DNA of 32,516 nucleotides, taken from NCBI GenBank assembly GCA_022600175.1, contig JAHZKW010000098.1, positions 1 to 32,516 on the forward strand, read 5' to 3'. Both the position numbers and the translations under genes were made by a program. How positions within the stretch are numbered: the first letter of the stretch is position 1; every line of letters starts with the position of its first letter. This stretch comes from Campylobacterota bacterium (lineage in GTDB: Bacteria; Campylobacterota; Campylobacteria; Campylobacterales; QNZT01). The notes below the pieces were generated by a model that did no database searches, had not been told where the DNA came from, and worked only from the letters and a program-made list of their open reading frames with translations. Below, piece by piece: positions 7,247-15,643 of the stretch.

Positions 7247-8856
7247 GACGCTGCTTGCTCCTTAGCTGCTCTTGCTTTATCAAAAATTGCATTTACATAG
7301 TATTGTTGTGCAACTGAGAAAAGGTTATTAACAAACCAATAGAGTGTTAAACCTGCTGGAAATGTCATGAAGAAAAATGTAAATATCACTGGTAAAAACT
7401 TCATGATCTTCTCTTGCATAGGATCTGTAAAGTTTGTTGGTGTAATCTTCTGTTGCCAAAACATTGATGCACCCATCAAAATAGGTAAAACATAATAAGG
7501 ATCCATTACCGAGAGATCATCATACCATAAGATCCACTCTGCATGTTTGAGCTCTATTGAATTTAAAAGTACACGGTAAATTGCAAAAAACACAGGAATT
7601 TGCATCAACATCGGCAAACAACCACCCATCGGATTGGCATTATGCTTTTTATAGAGCTCCATCATTTTTGCATTCATCTTTTGTGGTTCACCCTTATACT
7701 GCTTTTGAATCTCTTTGATCTTAGGAGCAAGCTCTTTAAGCTTATTCATTGAGACCATTCCCTTATATGTTAAAGGATACAATACAAATCTAATAATCAA
7801 TGTAATAGCAACAATGGACCATCCCCAGTTACCTAAAATAGAGTAGATATATTTTAAAAATAAGAAAACTGGTTTTGCTAAAAAAGTAAAAAATCCATAC
7901 TCAATAATATTGGTTAAACGCTCATCAATTGTATTGAGTTTATCATACTCTTTTGCCCCCATGTAGCCATGTATAGATATATTTTGTGTCCCTTTGATAA
8001 AACCAAGTGCTCTATCTTCATGATCTTTTGAGACAAATATATTAAAACGATCCTCAAAATCATAAAGTGCTGTCGTATAGTATTTATCATTTGCCGATAA
8101 AATACTTGCACCCATAAAAACTTCATTACCCTCTGCATCACCATCTTCAATTGTCTCAATGGTACCATCAGCTTTTTGTATGAGTGCACCTTTAAAAGTA
8201 TACATATCAGCTTCAATATCTGGTCTTGCACCAGGGCTTACAAAATAATCTTGCGGTGTTGTCAAGCTTAAATCAATATCATAAGTACCATTTTCATAAA
8301 AGGTAATCTTTTTGGTCACTTCTGTTGTAGAGAGTGCTTGTTTTAAAATGACTGTTTGAGGTCCACCGTCTAAAGTTACTTCAACACTATCAGTCGTATA
8401 TGCTTTTTGAAATGCTTCACCGTTTAAAGTAACATCTTTAAATCTTACTTCTAAAGGTTTTAATGCGAACAATGGTGATACAAGATTAGGATAGCTGCCA
8501 TCTTCGCTCTTAAACTTTTCATTCATCACTTCATAACTTGAAATTCTTCCTAACGCATCAATGCTCAATCTAAAGTCTTTTGCATTTACAGTTGTAATTA
8601 TTTGACTGTTTGAACTTACAATAGTTGGTGCAACAGTAGTTTGCTGTTTTTGTTCTACTGGTGCAGCGGTAGACATTGCAGGCGCAGGGGCTGCTTTGTT
8701 GTTATGTTGAACTACTTGTGAGGTTTGTACTGATTTATTTTGATCAATTATCGCTTGTGGTTGCGGTTTTAAAAAGAAGTCATAGGCTATAAAAAATATA
8801 AAACTAAGTACTAAAGCCAGTACCATACGCTGTTGTTGGGTCATGTTGTCAAGCAA
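7243..8856 (-). CDS. yidC: Membrane protein insertase YidC
   Basis: YidC inserts and folds inner-membrane proteins, alone or with SecYEG. The 537-residue product has the Gram-negative layout: an N-terminal transmembrane segment (about 10-28), a large periplasmic beta domain (to about 330), then the conserved insertase core of five helices. Core features include WGWSIVAITLIIRFVLYPLT with its conserved hydrophilic-groove Arg, NPMGGCLPMLMQIPVFFAIY and FPAGLTLYWFVNN. The start is TTG at 8856 with AAGGA seven bases upstream; an ATG four codons later is too far from that site. The gene sits between yidD and jag in the classic order. Confidence 0.97.
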   Translation of the reverse strand: MLDNMTQQQRMVLALVLSFIFFIAYDFFLKPQPQAIIDQNKSVQTSQVVQHNNKAAPAPAMSTAAPVEQKQQTTVAPTIVSSNSQIITTVNAKDFRLSIDALGRISSYEVMNEKFKSEDGSYPNLVSPLFALKPLEVRFKDVTLNGEAFQKAYTTDSVEVTLDGGPQTVILKQALSTTEVTKKITFYENGTYDIDLSLTTPQDYFVSPGARPDIEADMYTFKGALIQKADGTIETIEDGDAEGNEVFMGASILSANDKYYTTALYDFEDRFNIFVSKDHEDRALGFIKGTQNISIHGYMGAKEYDKLNTIDERLTNIIEYGFFTFLAKPVFLFLKYIYSILGNWGWSIVAITLIIRFVLYPLTYKGMVSMNKLKELAPKIKEIQKQYKGEPQKMNAKMMELYKKHNANPMGGCLPMLMQIPVFFAIYRVLLNSIELKHAEWILWYDDLSVMDPYYVLPILMGASMFWQQKITPTNFTDPMQEKIMKFLPVIFTFFFMTFPAGLTLYWFVNNLFSVAQQYYVNAIFDKARAAKEQAAS

Positions 8857-8859
8857 AGC

Positions 8860-9201
8860 TTAATCCTTTTGAAATGATTTAATTACATAATAGTAGTCTC
8901 TGTTCTTGGGAACAAGCCAGAATTTTACAATAAAACTGTTTTTATTTTCGTTACATAAAGCAATTTTACACAAATTTCTTTTCATTTTAATCACAGGATA
9001 ATCAATCCCTCCATCAAAGAGTTGATTACAACGTAAAATTCTTAATGCTGTAAACCAAATTGCTTTGAAAAAATTGTTTTTTTCAACTTGCCATTTTGCA
9101 TATTCTGAACAGGTTGGATAAAATCGACAACTACCAAATCCTAACACTGTTAAAAATTTTTGATAAAAATTTAAAAATGAAAGTGCAACTTGTTTAAGCA
9201 C
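8860..9201 (-). CDS. yidD: Membrane protein insertion efficiency factor YidD
   Basis: The 113-residue protein contains the YidD core SLNFYQKF-like helix, then GSCRFYPTCSEYA and GIDYPV. YidD is a small amphipathic protein at the inner membrane that assists YidC-dependent insertion. A basic/aromatic C-terminal extension of about 40 residues follows the core and is less conserved in the family. The start is GTG at 9201, overlapping the last eight bases of rnpA, so the genes are coupled. Confidence 0.92.
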   Translation of the reverse strand: MLKQVALSFLNFYQKFLTVLGFGSCRFYPTCSEYAKWQVEKNNFFKAIWFTALRILRCNQLFDGGIDYPVIKMKRNLCKIALCNENKNSFIVKFWLVPKNRDYYYVIKSFQKD

Positions 9202-9535
9202 GCTTGAATGCTCCTACACGTTTAAACGCGTAACGCAGATCTTTTTTAAGTTTTATAAAATCAAGATCGAGGATATCTTTTTTGGCAACAAAAATATATG
9301 TACCTGTAGAGAGTTGAGATTGATATGCAATAAAAAGTGCGCGTAAACGTCTTTTAGCAAAATTACGCTTTACGGCATTACCAATTTTTTTGCTAGCCGT
9401 AAAACCAACTTGTGACTGTTCACTTTTTTTGTAAAAGACAATTGCACTACTAATATGCTGTCTTTTACTGTTGTTGTAGAAGTAGCTAAACTGTTTGGAG
9501 TTTTTTAAACTCTTATAACGGATTAAACTGCTAAT
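9194..9535 (-). CDS. rnpA: Ribonuclease P protein component RnpA, non-canonical start
   Basis: RnpA is the protein subunit of RNase P, which removes tRNA 5' leaders. The frame contains the RNR-type signature [17 protein letters not shown], preceded by the strand [11 protein letters not shown] and followed by [11 protein letters not shown]. It occupies the expected position between rpmH and yidD. There is no ATG, GTG or TTG anywhere in this frame between the upstream in-frame TAA and the stop. The two plausible starts are ATT at 9535 (113 residues, about ten bases after AAGG) and ATC at 9523 (109 residues), where TAATC mimics a TAATG stop-start overlap with rpmH. ATT is used for the coordinates; the exact start is uncertain. 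Confidence 0.88.
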   Translation of the reverse strand: MSSLIRYKSLKNSKQFSYFYNNSKRQHISSAIVFYKKSEQSQVGFTASKKIGNAVKRNFAKRRLRALFIAYQSQLSTGTYIFVAKKDILDLDFIKLKKDLRYAFKRVGAFKRA

Positions 9536-9657
9536 CTTTTTCTGCCCTTAGCACGTCTTGCTCTAATAACTCTTTGACCATTTTTAGTCTTCATTCTAGC
9601 TCTAAAACCATGTGTTCTTTTTCTTGGCGTATTATGTGGTTGATATGTTCTTTTCAT
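9523..9657 (-). CDS. rpmH: 50S ribosomal protein L34
   Basis: The 44-residue product is a textbook L34: [20 protein letters not shown], then [20 protein letters not shown] and RLAV. It is a small, highly basic large-subunit protein. The ATG has AAGGGAAT a few bases upstream. It heads the rpmH-rnpA-yidD-yidC-jag-mnmE cluster, an order widespread in bacteria near the replication origin. Confidence 0.97.
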   Translation of the reverse strand: MKRTYQPHNTPRKRTHGFRARMKTKNGQRVIRARRAKGRKRLAV

Positions 9658-9739
9658 CAATATTCCCTTATATTTTTTTCATTTCTCTCTCATGCTTTGC
9701 ATAAGATTTTTTCTAATAAGTCGCGAATAGTACTAAATA

Positions 9740-9765
9740 ATAACTTAAGAGTGCCTAAAAGTTAT
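9740..9765 (-). terminator. Possible stem-loop after the ilvB-ilvH-lpxD operon
   Basis: A seven-base stem (9740-9746 with 9759-9765) with a 12-base loop lies just past the stop of the 77-aa gene. On the minus strand an AT-rich TATTTAG follows, but there is no real T-run. The remaining bases to 9657 should contain the rpmH promoter, of which I see no convincing consensus. Confidence 0.25.
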
Positions 9766-9766
9766 C

Positions 9767-10000
9767 TTAACTACGACTCTCTTTTGCTTCTGTCAGTGAA
9801 GCGATCAAATCTTCTAGATTTTCATAAGGTATATGTGCTTTCCAATCAGGTTCGTCAATATTTCCTTTTAAAGAGATCCCAATACTTACAACCGCTGCAG
9901 ACTCTTTACCATATGGCTCATCAATATTTGAAACAGAGATTGTTCCCTCTTTTGTACCTGCTAATTTAAACGACTTTAAAAGTGTACTTTTCCCACTCAT
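9767..10000 (-). CDS. Small conserved-looking acidic protein, function unknown
   Basis: The 77-residue product begins MSGKSTLLKSFKLAG, with AAAGGA at good spacing before the ATG. It contains two related NIDEP segments (SNIDEPYGKE and GNIDEPDWKA) and an acidic C-terminal helix. No membrane segment or signal peptide is present, so it is probably cytoplasmic. GKST at the N-terminus resembles the end of a P-loop, but there is no surrounding NTPase fold. It follows lpxD after 12 bases and is probably the last gene of the ilvB-ilvH-lpxD transcript. I do not recognise the family. Confidence 0.7.
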   Translation of the reverse strand: MSGKSTLLKSFKLAGTKEGTISVSNIDEPYGKESAAVVSIGISLKGNIDEPDWKAHIPYENLEDLIASLTEAKESRS

Positions 10001-10012
10001 TTTTTTCCTTTA

Positions 10013-10963
10013 TTAGTTAATTTTAAAAAATTTTGTTATCTTGGCTTGTAATCGTAACCAATCTTTATGTTTAATCAAAGGGAAGCCACTATACACTTCT
10101 CCGCCTTTGATCGACTTTGTCACCCCACCACGGGCAGCAATAGTTGCAAAATCACCAATTTCAAGATGACCTGCAGTGGCACTCTGTCCACCCATCACAA
10201 CATTTCTACCAAGCTTAGATGAACCAGAAATGCCTACTTGCGACACAATAATCACATGTGAACCTATTTCACAATTATGTCCAATTTGAACAAGGTTGTC
10301 AATCTTAGAGCCCTCTTTAATCAGAGTGATACCAAATACTGCCCTATCTATTGCACTATTAGCACCAATCTCAACATCATCTTCAATCAAAACTGCACCA
10401 TTATGGTATATTTTAATATGCTTACCATCATGGGTATGTGCATACCCAAAGCCATCACTACCAATCACACTACCTGCATGAATAGTACAATTTCGACCAA
10501 TTTTACTATCATTGTAAACAGTGACATTTGGATAAATTGTACTGCCCTCACCTATACTCACATCATCACCAATATAGGCACCTGAAAGTATTGTGACATT
10601 TTCACCAATAGAGACACCTGATCCAAGATATACATGTTTTTGGATTATTGCAGTTGAAGCAATATGACTCTCCCCACTTTCTCGTATCAAGGCTTTAGCA
10701 AAAAACCTACTTGCGTATGCCATACTTAAATATGGATTTTCACATACAATTGCTTCAACACCATCTGGTAATATTGAGACAAACTCCTCTTTAATAAAAA
10801 CAGCCCCTGCACTTGTCTCTTTCAGTGCATCAATATATTTCTTATTGTCTAAAAAAGAGATTTCATCTTTTTTAGCATCTACTAATGTATTGATAGCTAA
10901 AACTTCAAAATCTCTCCCACTATAAACAATATCTAGTTGTTGAGTCAGGCTGTGTAAAGTCAC
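10013..10963 (-). CDS. lpxD: UDP-3-O-acylglucosamine N-acyltransferase LpxD
   Basis: LpxD adds the N-linked hydroxyacyl chain in lipid A synthesis, in the cytoplasm. The 316-residue product has the N-terminal uridine-binding domain (about 1-95, ending NPYLSMAYASRFF), then a left-handed beta-helix of hexapeptide repeats (about 100-285). The catalytic His lies in VQIGHNCEIG, and ARGGVTKSI with YSGFP marks the C-terminal part. Length is close to the family norm. The GTG start overlaps the ilvH stop by one base (TAGTG), implying coupling with a branched-chain amino acid gene, an order I recall from Campylobacter. Confidence 0.95.
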   Translation of the reverse strand: MTLHSLTQQLDIVYSGRDFEVLAINTLVDAKKDEISFLDNKKYIDALKETSAGAVFIKEEFVSILPDGVEAIVCENPYLSMAYASRFFAKALIRESGESHIASTAIIQKHVYLGSGVSIGENVTILSGAYIGDDVSIGEGSTIYPNVTVYNDSKIGRNCTIHAGSVIGSDGFGYAHTHDGKHIKIYHNGAVLIEDDVEIGANSAIDRAVFGITLIKEGSKIDNLVQIGHNCEIGSHVIIVSQVGISGSSKLGRNVVMGGQSATAGHLEIGDFATIAARGGVTKSIKGGEVYSGFPLIKHKDWLRLQAKITKFFKIN

Positions 10964-11433
10964 TACTTCTCCATCGAGACAGAACCGCCTCTAACTACTT
11001 CTGAGGGTTTAAACTTTTTAATAATTTTTAAAAAGTTTGCAATCCTATTAGCATCATCCACTGCCATCAAGATCAATGAGTCCTCTGTTGAGTTAGCCAC
11101 TATACCGTTATAACCATTCAAAATTGCATCTAGACCACTTAAGTTCTCATCTAAAGGTATCTTCACTAATGCCATCTCTTTTTCAACAACATCTTGTGTC
11201 TCAATAACCTTATAGGTTGGTATAAGCTTGTGAAGCTGTTTTGTAATCTGTTCTAAAACACGAGGACTACCATTAGTAACAATTGTAAAACGTGAATAAT
11301 CAGTCTCTGGAATAGGTGCCACTGTCAATGACTCAATATTATAACCACGACCTGCAAAAAGTCCTGAAATTCGAGATAGTACACCATCTTCATTAACCAC
11401 AATGACTGAGATTACTTTTCTGATTTCATTCAT
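10963..11433 (-). CDS. ilvH: Acetolactate synthase small (regulatory) subunit
   Basis: This is the regulatory partner of IlvB that confers valine feedback control on the first common step of branched-chain amino acid synthesis. The 156-residue product has an N-terminal ACT domain (ISVIVVNEDGVLSRISGLFA, then GRGYNIESLTVAP) and the usual C-terminal domain (residues about 80-156). Length is normal. Its ATG overlaps the ilvB stop (ATGA), and its own stop overlaps lpxD by one base. Confidence 0.95.
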   Translation of the reverse strand: MNEIRKVISVIVVNEDGVLSRISGLFAGRGYNIESLTVAPIPETDYSRFTIVTNGSPRVLEQITKQLHKLIPTYKVIETQDVVEKEMALVKIPLDENLSGLDAILNGYNGIVANSTEDSLILMAVDDANRIANFLKIIKKFKPSEVVRGGSVSMEK

Positions 11434-13124
11434 GACTCTTCCTTATATTCTAACATCATGTTATAGAGTGTTCCTCCTGCCGGAACCATTGGCAATACAT
11501 TTTCCAGTCGATCAACAACTACATCAATCATACAGACTGTTTTCTTCTCTACAGCCTCTTTCAGTGCTGCATCAAACTCTTCTTTAGTTTCAACGCGATA
11601 ACCAATACCACCAAAACTTTCACTTAGCTTAACAAAGTCAGGTTGCATACTAAGATCTGTCTCTGCAAAACGTTTATCATAGAAGAATGTTTGCCATTGA
11701 CGTACCATACCTAAAAAGTTATTATTGAGTATGATATTGATGACTGGTATATTATGTTCAACAGCGGTCATTAACTCTTGAATATTCATCAATATCGAAC
11801 CATCACCAGTGATATTGATACTGACTCTTTCAGGATCTGCAGCATGTACACCCATTGCAGCAGGGAAACCAAACCCCATAGTTCCTAGTCCTCCACTTGT
11901 AATCCACTGACGAGGAAAAGAGAATGGATAAAATTGGGCTGACCACATCTGATGCTGTCCAACATCTGTGGAGATCAATGCTTTTTCACCTAAAAGCTCC
12001 CCTACTCGCTGGATTACCCATTGTGGTTTGAGTCTATCACCATTATCATCATATCCTAAAGGATGGATCTCATTGTAGCGTTGAAGAAGTTCTCTCCAGC
12101 CCTCATAATCAATCGGGTTAATCTTCTCTTTAGCAAGATCTACCATTTCGGTTAACACATTTGTAAGGTCACCAACAATTGGATAATCCACATTTACAAG
12201 TTTTCCAATACTACTTGGATCAATATCAACATGAATGATCTTTGCATGTTTTGCAAATTCATCTAATCGTCCTGTTACCCTATCATCAAATCTTGGTCCA
12301 AGAGCTATCATAAGATCTGCTTCACTCATTGCCATATTTGATGCATAGTTACCATGCATTCCAAGCATTCCTAAAAGCAATGGATCATCATAACTAAGAA
12401 CCCCTCTTGCCATTAATGTTTCAACAGCAGGTACTCCTGTCATCTTCGCAAATTGACGTACAAGCTCAGATGCTCCAGAGCTGATAATACCACCACCAAG
12501 ATAGAGAATTGGTTTTTTTGCACGTGAAATAGCCTCAACAGCTTTTTTGATCTGCTTTATATTGCCTTTATAGTGCGGTTTATAAGTCTTTAAAGAGATT
12601 TCTTTAGGGTAATCAAAAATACCCATTTGTGCAGACACATCTTTTGGAATGTCAACATGAACAGGTCCAGGACGCCCACTTCTAGCAATATAAAACGCCT
12701 CTTTAAGAATACGCGGTAGATCTTTTACATCTTTAACAAGATAATTATGTTTTACACATGGTCGACTAATACCTACTGCATCAATCTCTTGAAACGCATC
12801 TGTTCCAATCATCGTAATTGGGACTTGTCCACTGATAACGACCATAGGAATAGAGTCTGTATAAGCAGTCGCTAGTCCAGTTACGGCGTTGGTAAATCCA
12901 GGTCCACTTGTTACAATGGCAACCCCTACTTCACCACTCGCACGTGCATAGCCATCTGCTGCGTGAATTGCTGCTTGTTCATGTCTTGTCAAAATATGTT
13001 TAAAATCATATTTGTATATCTCATCGTATACATTCATGATGGCTCCGCCAGGGTAACCATATGCGATTTTAACACCCTCTTTTTGCAAAGCCTCAATAAC
13101 CATTTGAGATCCGCTCATTTTCAT
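11430..13124 (-). CDS. ilvB: Acetolactate synthase large subunit
   Basis: This is a ThDP-dependent enzyme forming acetolactate or acetohydroxybutyrate from pyruvate and 2-oxobutyrate. The product is 564 residues from the ATG at 13124, which has GAGGAG seven bases upstream; an ATG six codons earlier overlaps that site and is rejected. Visible features are the ThDP-activating Glu49 in TRHEQAAIHAADGYARASG, the central FAD-type domain (GGGIISSG, ALGPRFDDRVTG) and the ThDP/Mg motif beginning GDGSILMN and ending ILNN. It is first in the ilvB-ilvH-lpxD operon, behind a roughly 100-base leader with stem-loops. Confidence 0.96.
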   Translation of the reverse strand: MKMSGSQMVIEALQKEGVKIAYGYPGGAIMNVYDEIYKYDFKHILTRHEQAAIHAADGYARASGEVGVAIVTSGPGFTNAVTGLATAYTDSIPMVVISGQVPITMIGTDAFQEIDAVGISRPCVKHNYLVKDVKDLPRILKEAFYIARSGRPGPVHVDIPKDVSAQMGIFDYPKEISLKTYKPHYKGNIKQIKKAVEAISRAKKPILYLGGGIISSGASELVRQFAKMTGVPAVETLMARGVLSYDDPLLLGMLGMHGNYASNMAMSEADLMIALGPRFDDRVTGRLDEFAKHAKIIHVDIDPSSIGKLVNVDYPIVGDLTNVLTEMVDLAKEKINPIDYEGWRELLQRYNEIHPLGYDDNGDRLKPQWVIQRVGELLGEKALISTDVGQHQMWSAQFYPFSFPRQWITSGGLGTMGFGFPAAMGVHAADPERVSINITGDGSILMNIQELMTAVEHNIPVINIILNNNFLGMVRQWQTFFYDKRFAETDLSMQPDFVKLSESFGGIGYRVETKEEFDAALKEAVEKKTVCMIDVVVDRLENVLPMVPAGGTLYNMMLEYKEES

Positions 13125-13137
13125 TATATTTCTCCTC

Positions 13138-13161
13138 ATCAAGAAGCTTTTACTTCTTGAT
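13138..13161 (-). promoter_or_regulatory. Perfect stem-loop directly before the ilvB ribosome binding site
   Basis: Nine-base perfect arms (13138-13146 and 13153-13161) enclose a six-base loop. On the minus strand the stem ends immediately before GAGGAG, the ilvB Shine-Dalgarno. It could modulate translation or mRNA stability. A weaker CACTAA/TTAGTG stem precedes it in the leader. There is no leader peptide rich in Ile, Val or Leu codons. Confidence 0.5.
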
Positions 13162-13229
13162 AATTCCTCTACACTAAAAGTTTTTGTTAGTGAGAAAAAT
13201 TATTCTTTTTCCCTGTTTTTTAGGCTAGT

Positions 13230-13235
13230 AGTATA
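13230..13235 (-). promoter_or_regulatory. -10 box of the ilvB operon promoter
   Basis: The minus strand reads TATACT here, preceded by GGT and an AT-rich stretch, in the gap between the FliL-like gene and ilvB. The predicted start near 13223 gives a leader of about 100 bases. A TAGGCT/AGCCTA inverted repeat (about 13221-13256) brackets the box and could be an operator or chance. Confidence 0.45.
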
Positions 13236-13283
13236 ACCAAAACTAAATTAAGCCTATAACAGTCCTATTTCTTCCTCTTGTTG

Positions 13284-13733
13284 TTATTTCATCAAATCCA
13301 AAGCATCAAAGTTTTCGCTAATACTTTTTGATTCTCTGTTACGATTCTCTTTGCAAAACCCTTCACGTCTTAATGCCTCAATAAAAGCATCAACATTTAC
13401 ATTATCAAGTACACGAAATCGTTTGATAAAAATATCATCAATATCAATGCTATATTTTTTAGTGATATATTGAGTAATCACTGTTTTAAACTTCTCTTTA
13501 CCTTGTGATGTAAAAAGGTCTTCAACATAAAAGCTACTAATTACTACATTGAGGCCATCAATAATTTTATGTCGATTCTCTTTGAGGTCTCTACCATCAA
13601 AAAGCAGAGAAAACTCAATTTTTTTTAAATTATTTCTATCTTTGGAGAAAAGATCTGTCTCAAAGTTATTAACTTCGAGTACATCAGCATAAAGCATCAC
13701 ACTTAACCCAAGAAGTAGAAATAGCTTTTTCAT
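13284..13733 (-). CDS. FliL-like periplasmic protein
   Basis: The 149-residue product has a cleavable-looking signal peptide (MKKLFLLLGLSVMLYA, cut before Asp17). The domain that follows resembles the periplasmic part of FliL, the stator-associated flagellar protein: an N-terminal strand (KKIEFSLLFDG), a long helix (RHKIIDGLNVVISSF), a TSQGKEKFKTVITQYI helix comparable to the FliL SxxGKExLrxEI segment, then a terminal strand (IDDIFIKRFRVL). Unlike classic FliL it has no retained N-terminal transmembrane anchor. It starts three bases after htpG and is probably co-transcribed with it. The FliL relationship is my reading of the pattern; a flagellar role is not shown. Confidence 0.6.
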   Translation of the reverse strand: MKKLFLLLGLSVMLYADVLEVNNFETDLFSKDRNNLKKIEFSLLFDGRDLKENRHKIIDGLNVVISSFYVEDLFTSQGKEKFKTVITQYITKKYSIDIDDIFIKRFRVLDNVNVDAFIEALRREGFCKENRNRESKSISENFDALDLMK

Positions 13734-13736
13734 CTT

Positions 13737-15581
13737 TTAGAGTGACCCAACAATCAGTTTGTTGACTCTATCTGCAAAACCTGTACTATCTTCGATTTTC
13801 ATCCCTTCACTGAGCTTTGCCAAATCCAATAAAACTGGTGCTAAATTACTTAATGCTACAAAATCTTTTTTCTCTAGGATTTTTGTAAAAATCTCATGTT
13901 CTGCATTAATCTCTAAGATAGGCTTTATTGGAGGCAGATCACTCTGTCCCATCTGTTTTAACATTTGCTGCATCGCAAAATCTGGATCATCTTTATCATA
14001 AACTAAACAAGTTGGTGACTTTTTCAAACGTGTAGAGATCTTTACATCTTTTACATCATCTTTTAAATCTTCTTTCAACTTCACTAAAACTTCAGCATAC
14101 TGTTCACTTAATGCTTTAGTATCTGTCTCATCACTCTCAAGTTTTGCACTGTTTGCCGCAGTCATGGGTATCTCTTTATATTGACCAATATTTGGAATTA
14201 CAATGGTGTCTACTTCATCATCTAACAGTAATACTTCAATCCCTTTTTCACTAAAACCTTCAATTAATGGTGAGTTTTTCAGCATTTGTGCATTTTCACC
14301 AATAATATAATAGATCTCTTTTTGATCTTCTGGCATTTGTGCTTTATACTGTTCAAGGTCGATTAACTCATCATTTTTTGATGATTTGAAAAGTAAAAGA
14401 TCTAAAAGTAAATCACGGTTATCAAACTCACCCATGATTCCCTCTTTAAGTACCCTTCCAAAGACACTATAAAAAGATTTATAAGTTTCAAAATCTTTAT
14501 TTTTCAGCTTTTTAAGTTCACTAAGAATCTTTTTAACAGATGCTTTTTTCACTTTTGAAAGAATCACATTTTGTTGTAATATCTCACGACTTACATTAAG
14601 CGGTAGATCTTCTACATCAATAACACCTCTTACAAATCTTAAATAAGTTGGTAAAAGTTCTTTATCATCATCAGTAATAAAAACACGCTTTACATATAGT
14701 TTAATACCTGATTGATAATCTACCCTGAAAAGATCCATTGGAGCAGATTTTGGAATGTAAAATAAAGTATTATACTCTATCGTACCCTCTGCTTTAGTAT
14801 GGCTATAGAGGATAGGATCTTCACTGTCATGAGAGATACTTTTATAAAAATCTTTATACTCATCCTCTTTAATCTCACTTTTATTAAGTCTCCAAAGCGC
14901 AGATGCTTTATTGATCTGTTCATTACTAACTTCAGTCTTTCCTTCCTCTTTTTCTTCTACTTTCTCCATGAAGATAGGAAATGGAATATGATTTGAGTAT
15001 TTCTCGACAATAGATTGAATACGGAAAAACTCTAAAAACTCAACTTCATCCTCTTTAAGATAGAGTGTAATGGTTGTCCCATGTCCCTCTTTGTCACTTT
15101 CACTAATATCATACTGAGCACCAGCCTCACTCATCCACGTATGTGCTTGAGACTCACCTGCTTTTTTTGTCAATACTTCAACTTTGCTTGCAACCATAAA
15201 CGCAGCATAAAAACCAACACCAAATTGACCAATCAATGAAGAGTCTTTTTTTGCATCACCACTAAGATTCTCAACAAAAGATTTTGTACCACTTTTAGCA
15301 ATTGTTCCTAGATTTTTTACAAGGTCCTCTTTACTCATACCAATACCGCTATCACTGATGGTTAAAGTCTTAGCTTCTTTATCTGCAACAATCTCAATTT
15401 TTGGATCATAATTTAGATTTTTAAAATTATCATCACTAATACATAAATAGTTTAACTTATCAAGTGCATCAGAGGCATTTGAAATTAACTCTCTTAAGAA
15501 AATCTCTTTATTGGAATAGAGTGAGTGAATCATCAAATCCAAAAGTTGTGTGACTTCTGTTTGAAACTCATGTTTTGACAT
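13737..15581 (-). CDS. htpG: Chaperone HtpG (Hsp90)
   Basis: HtpG is the cytosolic ATP-dependent Hsp90 chaperone. The 614-residue product has the GHKL ATPase motifs in order: [25 protein letters not shown] and [15 protein letters not shown]. The middle domain includes the conserved Arg-bearing [14 protein letters not shown], and a C-terminal dimerisation domain follows. Length is normal. On the minus strand a TTAAAAT element about 30 bases before the ATG (near 15612-15617) is a possible -10 box, so htpG may have its own promoter as well as read-through from plsC. Confidence 0.97.
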   Translation of the reverse strand: MSKHEFQTEVTQLLDLMIHSLYSNKEIFLRELISNASDALDKLNYLCISDDNFKNLNYDPKIEIVADKEAKTLTISDSGIGMSKEDLVKNLGTIAKSGTKSFVENLSGDAKKDSSLIGQFGVGFYAAFMVASKVEVLTKKAGESQAHTWMSEAGAQYDISESDKEGHGTTITLYLKEDEVEFLEFFRIQSIVEKYSNHIPFPIFMEKVEEKEEGKTEVSNEQINKASALWRLNKSEIKEDEYKDFYKSISHDSEDPILYSHTKAEGTIEYNTLFYIPKSAPMDLFRVDYQSGIKLYVKRVFITDDDKELLPTYLRFVRGVIDVEDLPLNVSREILQQNVILSKVKKASVKKILSELKKLKNKDFETYKSFYSVFGRVLKEGIMGEFDNRDLLLDLLLFKSSKNDELIDLEQYKAQMPEDQKEIYYIIGENAQMLKNSPLIEGFSEKGIEVLLLDDEVDTIVIPNIGQYKEIPMTAANSAKLESDETDTKALSEQYAEVLVKLKEDLKDDVKDVKISTRLKKSPTCLVYDKDDPDFAMQQMLKQMGQSDLPPIKPILEINAEHEIFTKILEKKDFVALSNLAPVLLDLAKLSEGMKIEDSTGFADRVNKLIVGSL

Positions 15582-15643
15582 AAATAACCTTTTTTAAATA
15601 AAATTTTGGGAATTTTAACAAAAATAGTTTAAGGAGTGGTAAA

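Noticed and set aside
7914-8231. 105-codon minus-strand frame inside yidC
   Set aside because: An alternative frame within a secure yidC, with composition typical of a shifted reading.
9574-9969. Open 131-codon plus-strand frame
   Set aside because: It lies antisense across rpmH and the 77-aa gene, both of which have clear starts, ribosome sites and, for rpmH, unmistakable protein identity. It has no recognisable product.
13125-13223. Branched-chain leader peptide or T-box before ilvB
   Set aside because: There is no short ORF with Ile/Val/Leu codons, no T-box sequence and no terminator with a T-run in the leader.
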